Assembly (NCBI RefSeq): GCF_018860505.1
Contig: NZ_JAHKPU010000017.1
Span: 79,096 to 143,095, forward strand
Direction of reading: 5' to 3'
Origin: Pacificibacter marinus
GTDB lineage: Bacteria > Pseudomonadota > Alphaproteobacteria > Rhodobacterales > Rhodobacteraceae
DNA: 64,000 nucleotides
A program made the translations under genes and the position numbers. Positions 16,640 through 25,804 of this stretch are shown here, in pieces; within the stretch, counting starts at the first letter, position 1; every line of letters starts with the position of its first letter. The notes under the pieces were generated by a model. That model ran no database searches. It had not been told where the DNA came from and saw nothing but the letters and a program-made list of their open reading frames with translations.

Positions 16640-18478
16640 TTAAGGCGTATCTGGTGTTGGCAAATATGTCTCGTGATTGCCGTCACGCGGGGCATCTTTA
16701 GACAGGGTGCGATACGATGCGTGTGGTAACAACCTATTCAATCGTGTTTGGCTTTCCGCATTGTCCTGCTGATATTTTATTGCGATCTCACAGTCTCGGT
16801 CTTGAACCACGTCCTTAAGCAGATATTCCGTTTTGGGAGTGAGCGGCATTCCCACTGCAACAATCAACGTGGAGGTGTCCGCCGATGTGGCGGCTTGAGA
16901 CAATGCAGATTTGATATTCTCAACCACGACAACATTTTTGGCATCGCGAGGTCCGAGCAAGTTGATGCCTTCGCCCCTGGTTTCATGAGTTGGGTTGATT
17001 TCTTTGAGTGCCTCAACATTAAAACCATCGAACCCCACGATGCTGCCATGATCGCTGCGGCGTGCCAAAAGCATATTGCCATCTGTATCGCTGCGGATGT
17101 CGTCTGGATACGACGCTAGGATATGCTGGCTCCATTCAGGATGCTCTTGTTCATTGCGCAGGGGAGACAGAGCCCATGCCTGACGCATTTCTGTGTGGTC
17201 GAGGTAACGATCAGATTTGGAGGGGGGCTCAGCATTTGACATCAATTTGCGAATGACATGCCGGTATTTACGCAACTCCATTTCGCTTGGGATCAATTTG
17301 ATGAGAGCGGCTTTCATGTCGGTTTGAGGGGGCGACGGTCTAGGGTTTTCTCTCAACCAATCGTTCTTTTGGACGCGATGCTGTTCACGCATCACGGCCC
17401 GCAGTGTGTGCGTGACGGTATTGCTGTTGCCAGAGAGCATCTGCTGTAATTGACATTTTTCCGTTGCGTGTTGAACTGATAGGCGCCGCAATCCGGTGCG
17501 ATGATGTCGGCGGCGGCGTTTTTGCTCTACCGCTTGCGCAACTATAGTCTGCAAGGGACGCGTAAACCGACCCGCGAGTGCGCTCGTGAGTGTTGGATCT
17601 TTACTCTCTGTCGTTTTCGAGGATCCAAGTTTCGGAACATATTTTCCAAGGCGTTTTTGCATCTGGGCCAAGCCGTAAGCCGTGCCAAGTTGGCTTGCCG
17701 CCATCGCCCATTTTTCTAACATACGTGTGATCCTCGCGCCGCTGCGATGAAGGCTATAACGTAGCCCATGGTTGGCCAGAGCTGCGTGGACATCTTGCCA
17801 GTCTGTTGCAGCATCAAGATCGTGGCGTATATCCGTCCAGTCGTGTGGGGACACCGCATCACGCAGTGCAGGCAGGCCTGTCCGTTGTTCATGGCCTCGG
17901 ATCGCGCGTCCATCCGGTCGCAACCCTGCCTTTCGGTCCGCTTTTTTCTTCTCCCAATGCTCCGCTGGTTTAGGAATAAGATGAACCTCACCATCGAAGA
18001 TTTCGCAATCAAACCGTCCGCGATCTTGTGGCCAGCCCATTTCATATTCAATCTGGCGACACACTTTTTCAAGCCGCGCGTAATCGTGGCCAAGCGACAA
18101 TGTTGCCCCTGTGATCGGATGAACCTTATTCAGCACTCCATGCAAATGTTTACCTGATGTATTGAAGTGAACTACAAGAACATATTGATGCGTGTCAGCT
18201 CCCAGTTCATAGATGATACGATGCCCCGCATCGATCAGTTCTTCATCGCTTGGGGTCTCCGTCTCGGCGCAGGAGACCATGAAATGATATGCAGGCCCTT
18301 TGACGCGCGGATTCAATTGCGCCGCGATATCCATTTGGAATGCAGCGTCATGCCAGTCGCCAGCCAAATTTGACAGATTGACTGTGACGTTGTTTGCGCA
18401 GACGTATCTAATCCTTGCTCTAAAGCTGGCCTGCTTCCCTTGCTGGCAGGGTCGATTAGGAATCTTTTTTGCCAACAT
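16640..18478 (-). CDS. Relaxase/mobilisation nuclease (MOBP, VirD2/MobA type) with Toprim-like C-terminus
   Basis: 612 aa. The N-terminal relaxase domain (about 20-190) contains the metal-binding motif HLHGVLNK (111-118) with His104 just before it; the nicking tyrosine is probably Tyr25 (RIRYVC). The domain would cut and covalently hold one strand at oriT during conjugal transfer. The middle (200-400) is basic and helical. The C-terminal ~130 residues (NMLLARRSDHGSIVGFDGF, VVVVENIKSALS, LIVAVGMP) resemble a Toprim-like domain, seen in some relaxases and primases. The start overlaps the mobC end by 23 bases. Confidence 0.85.
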   Translation of the reverse strand: MLAKKIPNRPCQQGKQASFRARIRYVCANNVTVNLSNLAGDWHDAAFQMDIAAQLNPRVKGPAYHFMVSCAETETPSDEELIDAGHRIIYELGADTHQYVLVVHFNTSGKHLHGVLNKVHPITGATLSLGHDYARLEKVCRQIEYEMGWPQDRGRFDCEIFDGEVHLIPKPAEHWEKKKADRKAGLRPDGRAIRGHEQRTGLPALRDAVSPHDWTDIRHDLDAATDWQDVHAALANHGLRYSLHRSGARITRMLEKWAMAASQLGTAYGLAQMQKRLGKYVPKLGSSKTTESKDPTLTSALAGRFTRPLQTIVAQAVEQKRRRRHHRTGLRRLSVQHATEKCQLQQMLSGNSNTVTHTLRAVMREQHRVQKNDWLRENPRPSPPQTDMKAALIKLIPSEMELRKYRHVIRKLMSNAEPPSKSDRYLDHTEMRQAWALSPLRNEQEHPEWSQHILASYPDDIRSDTDGNMLLARRSDHGSIVGFDGFNVEALKEINPTHETRGEGINLLGPRDAKNVVVVENIKSALSQAATSADTSTLIVAVGMPLTPKTEYLLKDVVQDRDCEIAIKYQQDNAESQTRLNRLLPHASYRTLSKDAPRDGNHETYLPTPDTP

Positions 18479-18824
18479 CGGTAACCTCTTTCATGATGTC
18501 GCGCTGTAAATGATGAATACGTTTTGTAAGCAGCCTTGCCAGCGCGTGGGTCTCGTCGGGGGATGCGTTCTGACTTTGAGCTGCAAGCGCAACAATGCTG
18601 GCACCAATTTGTCCAAGTTCACCAACGATCATTTGCCGACGCCGCAAGCACATATCGCCAGTCGCGTGCAACTGATCACGGTGCCATGCCGAAAGTGTAG
18701 GATATCCCTGTTGCTCCGCGATCTTTGCGAATGTTTGTTTTTCATGCTTATGCACCCGCAGCGACATCGTGTCGTGCTGTTGGCGGTTCGAGGAACGTTT
18801 TTTTCCATCACCAACTTTAGCCAT
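18456..18824 (-). CDS. mobC: MobC-like relaxosome protein
   Basis: 122 aa from ATG 18824 (ribosome site GGAGG upstream). It has a basic N-terminus and an RHH-like segment (TMSLRVHKHEKQTFAKIAEQ) followed by a helical region (LGQIGASIVALAAQSQNA), the layout of MobC-type proteins that help the relaxase melt oriT. It overlaps the relaxase start by 23 bases and the end of the preceding gene by 8, so the three are an operon. Confidence 0.75.
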   Translation of the reverse strand: MAKVGDGKKRSSNRQQHDTMSLRVHKHEKQTFAKIAEQQGYPTLSAWHRDQLHATGDMCLRRRQMIVGELGQIGASIVALAAQSQNASPDETHALARLLTKRIHHLQRDIMKEVTDVGKKDS

Positions 18825-19284
18825 CGGAGGGCCTCCTCGATGTTGGAAGGCCTTTAAAGGGAGTGGCCTGCAGCTCAATAAAATCATCTGCTTCGTTTAG
18901 CTGCTTAAAGGGTGAGGAAATGAATTTTTGTTCACTGTCTGCAGTCTGTTCTGCGGAGGCAGGCTGCGTCTGCTTTGCAGGTTGCTGGGCGGCTTTTTTA
19001 TTTTCTGTTTTGTTCGATTTTTTCTTCGGCTTTTGTTTTTTTGCGAGCTCGCGCAGATATGTAGAAAGCGTGCTCGGTGCGATATTCAGGCCTTCTTTCT
19101 CCAGCATTTCTGCGATGTCCAAAAGGTTATATCCAAGGTCAAGGGCACTGCGAATGGCGGCCTCAAGCTCAGCGATCGCTTCGCGAGTGCTGAAGAGCGT
19201 CTTAGGTTTAGCCTGTAATGAAGCCAGCTGATCTTTCAGCTTGTGGAGTGATTCTGTATTGATATTGTTTGTTTTTTTGGGCAT
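18817..19284 (-). CDS. Mobilisation accessory protein (helix-turn-helix-like, 155 aa)
   Basis: From ATG 19284 (MPKKTNNINTES). The central part (FSTREAIAELEAAIRSALDL, then IAEMLEKEGLNIAPSTLSTY) has a winged or simple HTH look, seen in small proteins next to plasmid relaxases. The C-terminus is Lys/Gln/Ala-rich and probably disordered. First gene of the mobilisation operon; DNA binding near oriT and autoregulation are likely but inferred. The frame could extend upstream to 19395, without a ribosome site. Confidence 0.6.
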   Translation of the reverse strand: MPKKTNNINTESLHKLKDQLASLQAKPKTLFSTREAIAELEAAIRSALDLGYNLLDIAEMLEKEGLNIAPSTLSTYLRELAKKQKPKKKSNKTENKKAAQQPAKQTQPASAEQTADSEQKFISSPFKQLNEADDFIELQATPFKGLPTSRRPSDG

Positions 19285-19344
19285 GTCGGTTCTCCTGAAA
19301 TAGTGTCCGACTCTTTTATTAAGCGCAGTTTGGGACAAAACAAA

Positions 19345-19387
19345 ACAGACTGTTGAGAAATCCACAGGATTCGAACAATTTGTCTGT
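19345..19387. other. Candidate origin of transfer (oriT/nic region)
   Basis: Just upstream of the mobilisation operon, an imperfect inverted repeat (outer arms ACAGAC 19345-19350 and GTCTGT 19382-19387) encloses AATCCTGT on the minus strand (complement of 19363-19370). This is one base off the YATCCTGY nic consensus of MOBP relaxases. Position and motif fit; cleavage is not shown. Confidence 0.4.
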
Positions 19388-20310
19388 AGGAGCATTGGCA
19401 GTGTGCGTGTCGTGGATCCTTTTGACTGTCTTTGATCTACTGGCCCAGATTGGGGAAATTCTGTCGCTAAAAAATGCGGGTCATTGGGATATTGAGATTT
19501 TCGTGTTGTAAGCAGGGTATGCTGACGGTGTGACCGTCCCCTATTTCTGAAATGAAAAGCATCTCTCTTTCAGCAGCGTTCAGCAGAGCCAATCCACTTA
19601 GCCAAGGGGTGTTTCATAGCATTGGGATGCAGTGCGCGAGGTATCCTCAGGCGCGCGCCCATCGTCTTTTATCTCGCGTAGCCCCATTTAGTTGCCATCA
19701 AGCAGGTCATAAATTTTGTAGTGTCGATCATCATAAGGGCTTTGTGTTCCGGATAGGTATTTTGCAGGTCAATTATTTTTGATGGATTTCTTTTGTAAAT
19801 TTGACGGATGAAGACTTGATTTATTGGCTGTCTTTAAGTGTGGTGATTTGACAATAGGCGGGCAACGCCATGCTTTGCTGGGCCACGGCATGATGCTCTA
19901 CGCAGGAGCTATATGGGTGATAAAATGAACACCACCCAGGTTTAAAGTGTCATACAGATATCTGACTGAACGATGAGCATGATTAACTCTGGCACACAGT
20001 TTTCATTGATGAATAGACGCATTCATAAGGTTTGCGCAGGCTTTTGTGTTTGTGGGCTGCGATGCAGCTGATGGCTCGCCATAGATGCAGGCTGGTCGGT
20101 GATGATCCCAAGACCGTCTGGCATGATCATCCGCCGGAGAAAGCCATTGGGGCGAGCACAATGGCGGCCTTTAAGTATACGAGCAGATGAAAGCGGTTGC
20201 CATCAAACGGCGCAGATCATGAATATTAATTAGCCACGATCAAAGAACTCCAAATGCTCCTGCTGCTGACCGTATTTGATGACGGTTTTGCCATACGGAT
20301 AAATGCGTTT
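19388..20310. other. Non-coding/decayed stretch between mob operon and photolyase
   Basis: About 900 bases with short open frames only (for example 19552-19782 and 20254-20799 plus), none with recognisable family features or ribosome sites. It probably represents degraded sequence. I see no terminal repeats or transposase motifs that would let me name an element. Confidence 0.4.
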
Positions 20311-20483
20311 TTAGCGAGGCTGGGGGCTGAAAAAACGGCTGTCATTTTTTGTGAATTTTCGAGTATTGCTACATTTGGCGAAGCAATAGCGCACATCGTC
20401 CCACACCATTTTCCATTTCTTACGCCAACTGAAGGGGCGCATGCAGACGGGCAGGTCTTTTACGTTAGGTTAGCTTTTTTCAT
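20311..20483 (-). pseudogene. Decayed DUF2256 small zinc-ribbon gene
   Basis: The minus strand starts ATG (20483) with MKKANLT, meets an in-frame TAA, and a one-base deletion later the family sequence resumes as VCMRPFSWRKKWKMVWDDVR then YCFAKC, ending at 20311. DUF2256 proteins are ~50-residue CxxC zinc-ribbon proteins often beside cryptochrome/photolyase genes, exactly the context here: it overlaps the photolyase 3' end by 14 bases. The stop codon plus the frameshift indicate loss of function. Confidence 0.65.
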
Positions 20484-22002
20484 GTGGCGCGATTTCTTTG
20501 AAAAACCTGTCAGTGTCTACCTGGATCTCGTGTCGTTTTTCATCCGTCATGCGATCAAGGCTTTGGTACATGAACCCCATCCTTGGATTGCCGCGCAGCT
20601 TGTCTGCGTTGCGGTCAATAAAGTCCCAGTAAAGGTAGTTAAACGGGCAGGCTTTGGGGCCATTTTTCACCGTGTGTTTATAACTGCAAGACCCGCAATA
20701 GTTCGACATTTTGTTAATATAGGTGCCGCTTGCCGCATAGGGTTTGGACCCCATGATGCCGCCATCTGCGAACAAGATCATGCCGCTGACGTTAGGTAGC
20801 TCTACCCATTCGTAGGCGTCGGCATAGACCAAAAGATACCAGTCATTGACCTGATCAGGGTCCAAACCTGCGATCAATGCGAAATTTCCCAGCACCATCA
20901 AACGTTGGATATGGTGGGCGTAAGCGTTTTGCTTTGTCTCGGTAATGCACTGGCGCATGCAATTCATTTTCGTGTCGGCGGTCCAGTAAAATTCGGGCAA
21001 AGCGCGTTTGGCCTCAAGGAAATTCATCGCCTTATAGTCTGGCATTTTGATCCAGTAGATGCCGCGCACATATTCACGCCACCCCAAAATTTGACGAATA
21101 AACCCCTCAACAGCATTTAATGGCGCACTGCCGTCGTGATAGGCCGCTTCAGCGCGAGCAATACACTCAAGAGGCGCGAGAAGACCGCAGTTGAGGTAAA
21201 GCCCGATATGACTGTGGAACATCCATGGCTCGTTTTGCACCATCGCGTCTTGATAGTCACCGAATAGGCGCAACCGCGCATAGACGAACAGATCCAAGGC
21301 TTGCAACGCGGCATCACGCGTCACAGCAAAGTGGAATGGGGCAATGTCACCAAAGTGGTCGGAAAAATGTTGCGATACAAGGTCGATCACGTCTTGGGTG
21401 ATGTCATCGATATCTATGTGAAACGTGTCGGGTACGGTCAAGTCTTTGGGGGGCGATTTGCGATTGCTTTCATCGTAATTCCATTGCCCGCCGATGGGGC
21501 CGTCATCCGTCATTAGGATCGCATGCTTCTTGCGCATCTCGCGGTAGAAATACTCCATGCGAAACTGTTTGCGCCCTTCAGCCCACGCGGCAAATTCCTC
21601 AGTTGAGCACAAGAAACGGTCGTCAGGTCGGATCGCCACGGGCAGGGTCAGGGCGTTTGCCCATTGCTTCATATCCTCGAGCACACGGTATTCATTCGCT
21701 GCGGTAACGATAATCTCGGAAATGCCGCGCTGATCTGCCAGCCGCCCGACTTCGCCACGAATGGAGCCTGTGTTCGCGGGATCGTCATATTTTACGTAGT
21801 GGACATTGAACCCTTTCGTCGAGAGCGACGCCGCGAAGTGACGCATCGCAGAAAACAGGAACACGATCTTCTTTTTGTGATGTTTGACGTAGGTCGCCTC
21901 TTGTCGGACTTCGCACATCAAAATCATATCTTCCTTTGTGGCATCCCGTAGGCTAGAAATCGTGTGCGATAACTGATCGCCAAGTACCAAACGCAGCTTC
22001 AT
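20470..22002 (-). CDS. phrB: FeS-type (6-4) photolyase / cryptochrome (FeS-BCP)
   Basis: 510 aa from ATG 22002 (MKLRLVLGDQLSH), the family's usual start; a 45-base upstream extension is rejected. The N-terminal antenna domain (1-~130) is followed by the FAD-binding helical domain. The four 4Fe-4S cysteines are present (Cys348, 436, 439, 452), as are the HH pair in AHHIQRLM (363-364) and WVELPNVSGMI. This spacing matches Agrobacterium PhrB. Expected role: light-driven repair of (6-4) photoproducts, or blue-light sensing. It follows a secreted-protein gene by 25 bases and a decayed DUF2256 gene trails it. Confidence 0.92.
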   Translation of the reverse strand: MKLRLVLGDQLSHTISSLRDATKEDMILMCEVRQEATYVKHHKKKIVFLFSAMRHFAASLSTKGFNVHYVKYDDPANTGSIRGEVGRLADQRGISEIIVTAANEYRVLEDMKQWANALTLPVAIRPDDRFLCSTEEFAAWAEGRKQFRMEYFYREMRKKHAILMTDDGPIGGQWNYDESNRKSPPKDLTVPDTFHIDIDDITQDVIDLVSQHFSDHFGDIAPFHFAVTRDAALQALDLFVYARLRLFGDYQDAMVQNEPWMFHSHIGLYLNCGLLAPLECIARAEAAYHDGSAPLNAVEGFIRQILGWREYVRGIYWIKMPDYKAMNFLEAKRALPEFYWTADTKMNCMRQCITETKQNAYAHHIQRLMVLGNFALIAGLDPDQVNDWYLLVYADAYEWVELPNVSGMILFADGGIMGSKPYAASGTYINKMSNYCGSCSYKHTVKNGPKACPFNYLYWDFIDRNADKLRGNPRMGFMYQSLDRMTDEKRHEIQVDTDRFFKEIAPHEKS

Positions 22003-22027
22003 CGCTGCGCCATATTTTCCAGTGACT

Positions 22028-22528
22028 TCAAGACTCGCACCCGCCAACCGTCAGCATTGCTTCAGCATTTGCAGCAAGAACTGCAGTGGTTTGTTTTCCG
22101 CTCGCATTTAGAGATATTTGCGCGCCGTTGATCTCTTCGTCAGACACCGTGATTTCACGCGTTCCATTTGTGTCGTCCACGTCAATCGTGAACGCGATTT
22201 TCTGGCCAAGGCCAAGCGACGCGATAGAAAACGTCGCAGTTTGGTCGCCATCTGTGATGGTCGGCTGGCTGGTCAACAGGTCCGCACCCTCGGTTATTTC
22301 AAACGGTTGAAATACCTCAACGCCTTCACCTGCAGCGCTCACGTCAAAGATCAGGCCCGCGTTCGTGGCTGCAAAGTCTATGACCAATTCGGCGGGGCCG
22401 ATATTGCAGGTGCCTTGGTTCGTAATAATAAATGCGTCCTTGGGTGCCCCTTCGACGAACTGAACACGCACGTCAGCAACCGCTGGCAAGGCAATAAATA
22501 AGGCGAAGGCAGCGAGACAAAGTTTCAT
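22028..22528 (-). CDS. Secreted 'aggregation factor core'-like protein
   Basis: 166 aa with a clear Sec signal peptide (MKLCLAAFALFIALPAVA | DVRVQF). The mature part is beta-rich and acidic, with FIITNQGTCNIGPAELVIDF, GLIFDVSAAGEGVEVFQPFE and FTIDVDDTNGTREITVSD, resembling the short 'aggregation factor core' proteins of Rhodobacterales. Periplasmic or exported; biochemical role unknown. It precedes the photolyase gene in a possible operon. Confidence 0.65.
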   Translation of the reverse strand: MKLCLAAFALFIALPAVADVRVQFVEGAPKDAFIITNQGTCNIGPAELVIDFAATNAGLIFDVSAAGEGVEVFQPFEITEGADLLTSQPTITDGDQTATFSIASLGLGQKIAFTIDVDDTNGTREITVSDEEINGAQISLNASGKQTTAVLAANAEAMLTVGGCES

Positions 22529-22676
22529 AAGATGTCATCCAAATATGTGTTTCAACGGTGCCTTTTGACAATGCGTCCAACGACAGGCTGGTTATAGTGC
22601 TTACGGATCGTGGTCTTATTTGGATCACTCATGTCGGAAATTCTGTCTCTGACATCGCAAAACCGGAGGCGCACAT

Positions 22677-22879
22677 ATGATGCAATTCGACCCAGAATGG
22701 GAATTTATAGCCGACACTGATGGGAGCGTATCAGCGGGAGCAGTTACTCAAGGGTGTTTACAGAGCGCGATGCTGCGGTTTTACGCGGGTAGATGTCGCT
22801 GGAGAATAACGGCCTAATCCCCGCAACCATTAAATACTTTACTTTGGAGACGCACGAAACCGTGACAAGACCAAGTTGA
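22677..22879 (+). pseudogene. Decayed CIA30-like (complex I intermediate-associated) gene fragment
   Basis: After a good ribosome site (GGAGG) and ATG 22677, the frame reads MMQFDPEWEFIADTDGSVSA, matching the opening of bacterial CIA30/NAD(P)-binding-like proteins. After a frameshift the continuation is VFTERDAAVLRG, a stop, then MSLENNG. The rest of the ~160-residue family is missing. The remainder of 22529-22895 holds no other gene. Confidence 0.5.
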
Positions 22880-22895
22880 AGCAAGCAAAATCAAT

Positions 22896-23858
22896 TCATG
22901 ATGTGAACCAATAGGTGAGCGTGTCGTTAAGGTCGTGTTTGCAGCGAAACCCTAACTCGTGCTCGGATGCTGATGTGTCGCTCGCGGCGGGACGTTGAAA
23001 GGGGAAACCTGCAAAGCCAGTCGTCACCCCATTAGGTAAGTCGCAAGTGAATTCTCCGAATATGCGTTCCACGCTGTTGACGACATCTGACAGGGTCCAC
23101 AGCTTAGAATGTGCAATCGTATAGGTGCCTAGTTTCGGATCATCCGCATCAAGTGCAGCAATAACGGCATCAGCGCAATCGCGCAGATCGACGAATTCTT
23201 CCGTGCCGCCCCAATGAAAAAGAGGGTTGTCGAGCGCGCAGTGCTTCCCAGACTTTGCGGCAGTGACTAATGTGGCTAACAACTGCCCAGGAACGCTGCT
23301 AGGCGCAGTTGCATCGCCACCGATAACGGCGGCAAGACGCAAAGACACGTGACTAACGCCATAAAGGTCGCGGTATAGCATCCCGAGGTTTTCGCCGGCC
23401 ACTTTGGTCGCTGCGTAGAGACTTTTGGGGCGATCAGACAGCATGCGAAGCGAGGCGTCTTCGGGAATGGGGGTGTCATCAAAGGCACCAAAACCAGAAT
23501 AGACAACAGTGGCGGAGCTGATCGTGACTGTGCGCCTGGCTTGAATGGTTCGTGCCAATTCAAGGATATTGGCCGTGCCCATAAGGTTGACTTTTAGCCC
23601 TAACAAGGGATTGGCGCGCAATCCGTTGGACAAAACGGCAGCTGTGTGAATGATCTGATTAACGCCAGTTTCATGTGCTATGGCAAAGAGCGATTTGGCG
23701 TCGGTGACATCAAGCTCGACAAAGCGCATTCCCGGAAGGTCTTCTGGAAAGTTTTTTGGTTGACGAATGTCCACCAGAACAAGGCTCTCACCACGTTCAG
23801 AAAGGCGTTTTGCCACTTCTTGGCCCAATAATCCGGCGCCTGTAATTAATACCGTCAT
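22896..23858 (-). CDS. NAD-dependent epimerase/dehydratase (extended SDR)
   Basis: 320 aa from ATG 23858 (ribosome site AAGGA). Rossmann motif GAGLLGQEVA near residues 8-17, DVTDA, the active-site region SSATVVYSG and the YxxxK pair in SLYAATKVAGE (Tyr-Lys) identify an extended short-chain dehydrogenase/epimerase. The substrate is probably a sugar or sugar acid. It shares the strand with and follows the GntR regulator, divergent from the TRAP transporter genes, so the local pathway is likely sugar-acid or polyol catabolism. Confidence 0.8.
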   Translation of the reverse strand: MTVLITGAGLLGQEVAKRLSERGESLVLVDIRQPKNFPEDLPGMRFVELDVTDAKSLFAIAHETGVNQIIHTAAVLSNGLRANPLLGLKVNLMGTANILELARTIQARRTVTISSATVVYSGFGAFDDTPIPEDASLRMLSDRPKSLYAATKVAGENLGMLYRDLYGVSHVSLRLAAVIGGDATAPSSVPGQLLATLVTAAKSGKHCALDNPLFHWGGTEEFVDLRDCADAVIAALDADDPKLGTYTIAHSKLWTLSDVVNSVERIFGEFTCDLPNGVTTGFAGFPFQRPAASDTSASEHELGFRCKHDLNDTLTYWFTS

Positions 23859-23895
23859 GCTGTTTGTCCTTGTGGTTGATTGATGTCGCTCGCAC

Positions 23896-24582
23896 TTAAG
23901 GGAGTTTGGCGTCCTTAATCTGCTTCTGAATAAGTCGCTCAGCGGCAAGCTTGGTCGCTGACAGGTGTTTGCCTATCAACTCTACGGCTTTATCGGTGTC
24001 ACGGTTAATGACTGCCGTTGCGATAGCTGCATGTTCAGCGTCCATTTTTTTAACTTTGGATTCTGCACGAAAGTTGTTGAGCAAGCGAAGGTTCCGATAG
24101 CGTTCAGAATGGTCCATTAACATGTTCCAGATTTTCAGCTTCCACTCTGACCCGCAGGCAGCCACAAGCGCATAATGGAATTGACGGTGCAGCATTTCCC
24201 AATGCGCAGCACTTTCTTGGTCGTCCTCTGTGCTTGGCGTCGGCGCGCGTGACAGCAAGTGCAGGCTGCGGACTATTTCTGCTTCCCATTCGTCATCCCC
24301 CCGTTCGATTGCACGGGTAAGGCACCATGTTTCTATGTCGATCCGTGTCTCTGTAATATCTTGCAATTCCTCCAAAGATGCGTTGCGTACTTTTGCACCT
24401 CGGTTGGCTTCGGCTTCAACGAGGCCTTCGGAGCTCAGGCGAACCAACGCCTCGCGGATCGGCGTTAGGCCAGATTTGTAGCGTGCATTCAGGTCTACAA
24501 CGCGGAGCCGCTCGCCCGGCTTGAGTGCGCCAAGCAAGATGTCAGCTCTGATTAAATCATAGGCGGTCTTTGTGTATTCCAT
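23896..24582 (-). CDS. GntR-family regulator (FadR/FCD type)
   Basis: 228 aa. The N-terminal winged HTH includes LKPGERLRVVDLNARYKSGL then TPIREALVRLSSEGLVEAEA (residues ~15-65). The C-terminal FCD ligand domain has metal-binding-type residues, with HRQFHYALVAACGS and DAEHAAIATAVINRD. It is divergent from the DctPQM operon; the shared 230-bp spacer contains an 8-bp palindrome at 24602-24629. It probably represses TRAP uptake genes until its ligand appears. Confidence 0.85.
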   Translation of the reverse strand: MEYTKTAYDLIRADILLGALKPGERLRVVDLNARYKSGLTPIREALVRLSSEGLVEAEANRGAKVRNASLEELQDITETRIDIETWCLTRAIERGDDEWEAEIVRSLHLLSRAPTPSTEDDQESAAHWEMLHRQFHYALVAACGSEWKLKIWNMLMDHSERYRNLRLLNNFRAESKVKKMDAEHAAIATAVINRDTDKAVELIGKHLSATKLAAERLIQKQIKDAKLP

Positions 24583-24601
24583 GAAATTTTCAATATTTCC
24601 G

Positions 24602-24629
24602 ATTGATTTATATATTTTATAAAATCAAT
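24602..24629. promoter_or_regulatory. Palindrome between GntR and dctP genes
   Basis: ATTGATTT (24602-24609) and AAATCAAT (24622-24629) form a perfect 8-bp inverted repeat with an AT-only centre, 20 bases from the GntR start. It is a candidate GntR operator overlapping the divergent promoters. Confidence 0.5.
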
Positions 24630-24812
24630 AGTAATTTATGTAAACAATAAAGTTGCACAGAGATTCTTCATGGTTGCGACACTTGAATCCTTAAGTCCAA
24701 GGGGCGACCGAGAGGTGCAAACTTGTGTGGCTGGGGTGCTCGTGATGATGTTTCTGATCTGTTGTGAGTATAAAAATATAACAAAAACAATGCCAACACG
24801 GAGAAAATATTG

Positions 24813-25796
24813 ATGACTAACTTTAAAACGATGACTGCTGCAGCTGCCGTAGTGCTGGGACTGACGGTGCCAGCAGTTGCAGAAATAGAGATCCGGATTT
24901 CTACCGCGGCTCCGGGCGGTTCGCCTCTTACCGTTGCCTTTGAACATATCGCAGAAGGAATGGAGGCTGCCTATCCCGATGATATTGATATGTCAGTGCA
25001 TCATTCCAGCTCACTTTTTAAGCAGGGCACGGAGTTCCCAGCGTTGATCCGCGGCAATTTAGAGATGGCTTCGCCGGTTACGTTTGAAATTGAACAACAG
25101 CTTCCAGAATACGGTATTCTGGGAGGTGCATATCTCTTCCGTGACAGTCAGCACATGATTGATGCCTTTCGCAGCGAAATTGGTGAGCAATTCTATAAAG
25201 ACGTTGAAGAAAAAACAGGCGTTGTCATTTTGGACACTGCCTATCTTGGAACTCGCACATTCAACCTTGGTGCTGTGCGCGACGTGAATACCCCTGCAGA
25301 TTTGAATGGCGTGAAAATGCGCATGCCTCCCGGTCCCGCGTTTCAAACACTCGCCTCGGCACTTGGCGCGACGCCTGTGTCTATGCCAATCACCGAAGTG
25401 TATCTTGCTTTGAAAACTGGAGCGATTGACGGGCAAGATAACCCGACAAGCCTCACACGCGATTGGAAATTCCACGAGCAAACGAAGCAGGTGATATTGA
25501 CCAAGCACTTGATCCAGCCGGTATTCATCGCGATTAGCAAAGGCGCTTACGAGGAGTTGAGTGATGAGCAGCAAGCGACATTGCGAGTCTTGGCGCGTGA
25601 AGCTGCTGATATGGAAATCGAGGGAACGCGGTCTGACGAAGCTGCAGCTATCGAAACCTTTGTTGAGGCCGGTTTGACGATTACCGAAGTTGACACTGAG
25701 CTGTTTCGTGACGCCGTTTGGGAAAAATATGAGGCCACTGGCCTAACGGATGATTGGATGCCAGGTCTTGCCGAAGCTGTCGCGACCATAAAATAA
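24813..25796 (+). CDS. dctP: TRAP transporter solute-binding protein
   Basis: 327 aa from ATG 24813 (GGAG ribosome site nine bases upstream). Sec signal peptide (MTAAAAVVLGLTVPAVA), then a DctP-family mature protein. It shows the conserved ligand-binding arginine region (KMRMPPGPAFQTLASALGAT) and AIDGQDNPTS. Such proteins bind carboxylates, including sugar acids, in the periplasm. A hairpin follows the stop, then dctQ and dctM. Confidence 0.9.
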   Translation: MTNFKTMTAAAAVVLGLTVPAVAEIEIRISTAAPGGSPLTVAFEHIAEGMEAAYPDDIDMSVHHSSSLFKQGTEFPALIRGNLEMASPVTFEIEQQLPEYGILGGAYLFRDSQHMIDAFRSEIGEQFYKDVEEKTGVVILDTAYLGTRTFNLGAVRDVNTPADLNGVKMRMPPGPAFQTLASALGATPVSMPITEVYLALKTGAIDGQDNPTSLTRDWKFHEQTKQVILTKHLIQPVFIAISKGAYEELSDEQQATLRVLAREAADMEIEGTRSDEAAAIETFVEAGLTITEVDTELFRDAVWEKYEATGLTDDWMPGLAEAVATIK

Positions 25797-25804
25797 GCAC
25801 TTGG

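Noticed and set aside
19552..19782. 76-codon plus-strand frame
   Set aside because: No ribosome site, no recognisable motif, odd residue composition.
20254..20799. 181-codon plus-strand frame
   Set aside because: Mostly antisense to the photolyase and the decayed DUF2256 gene.
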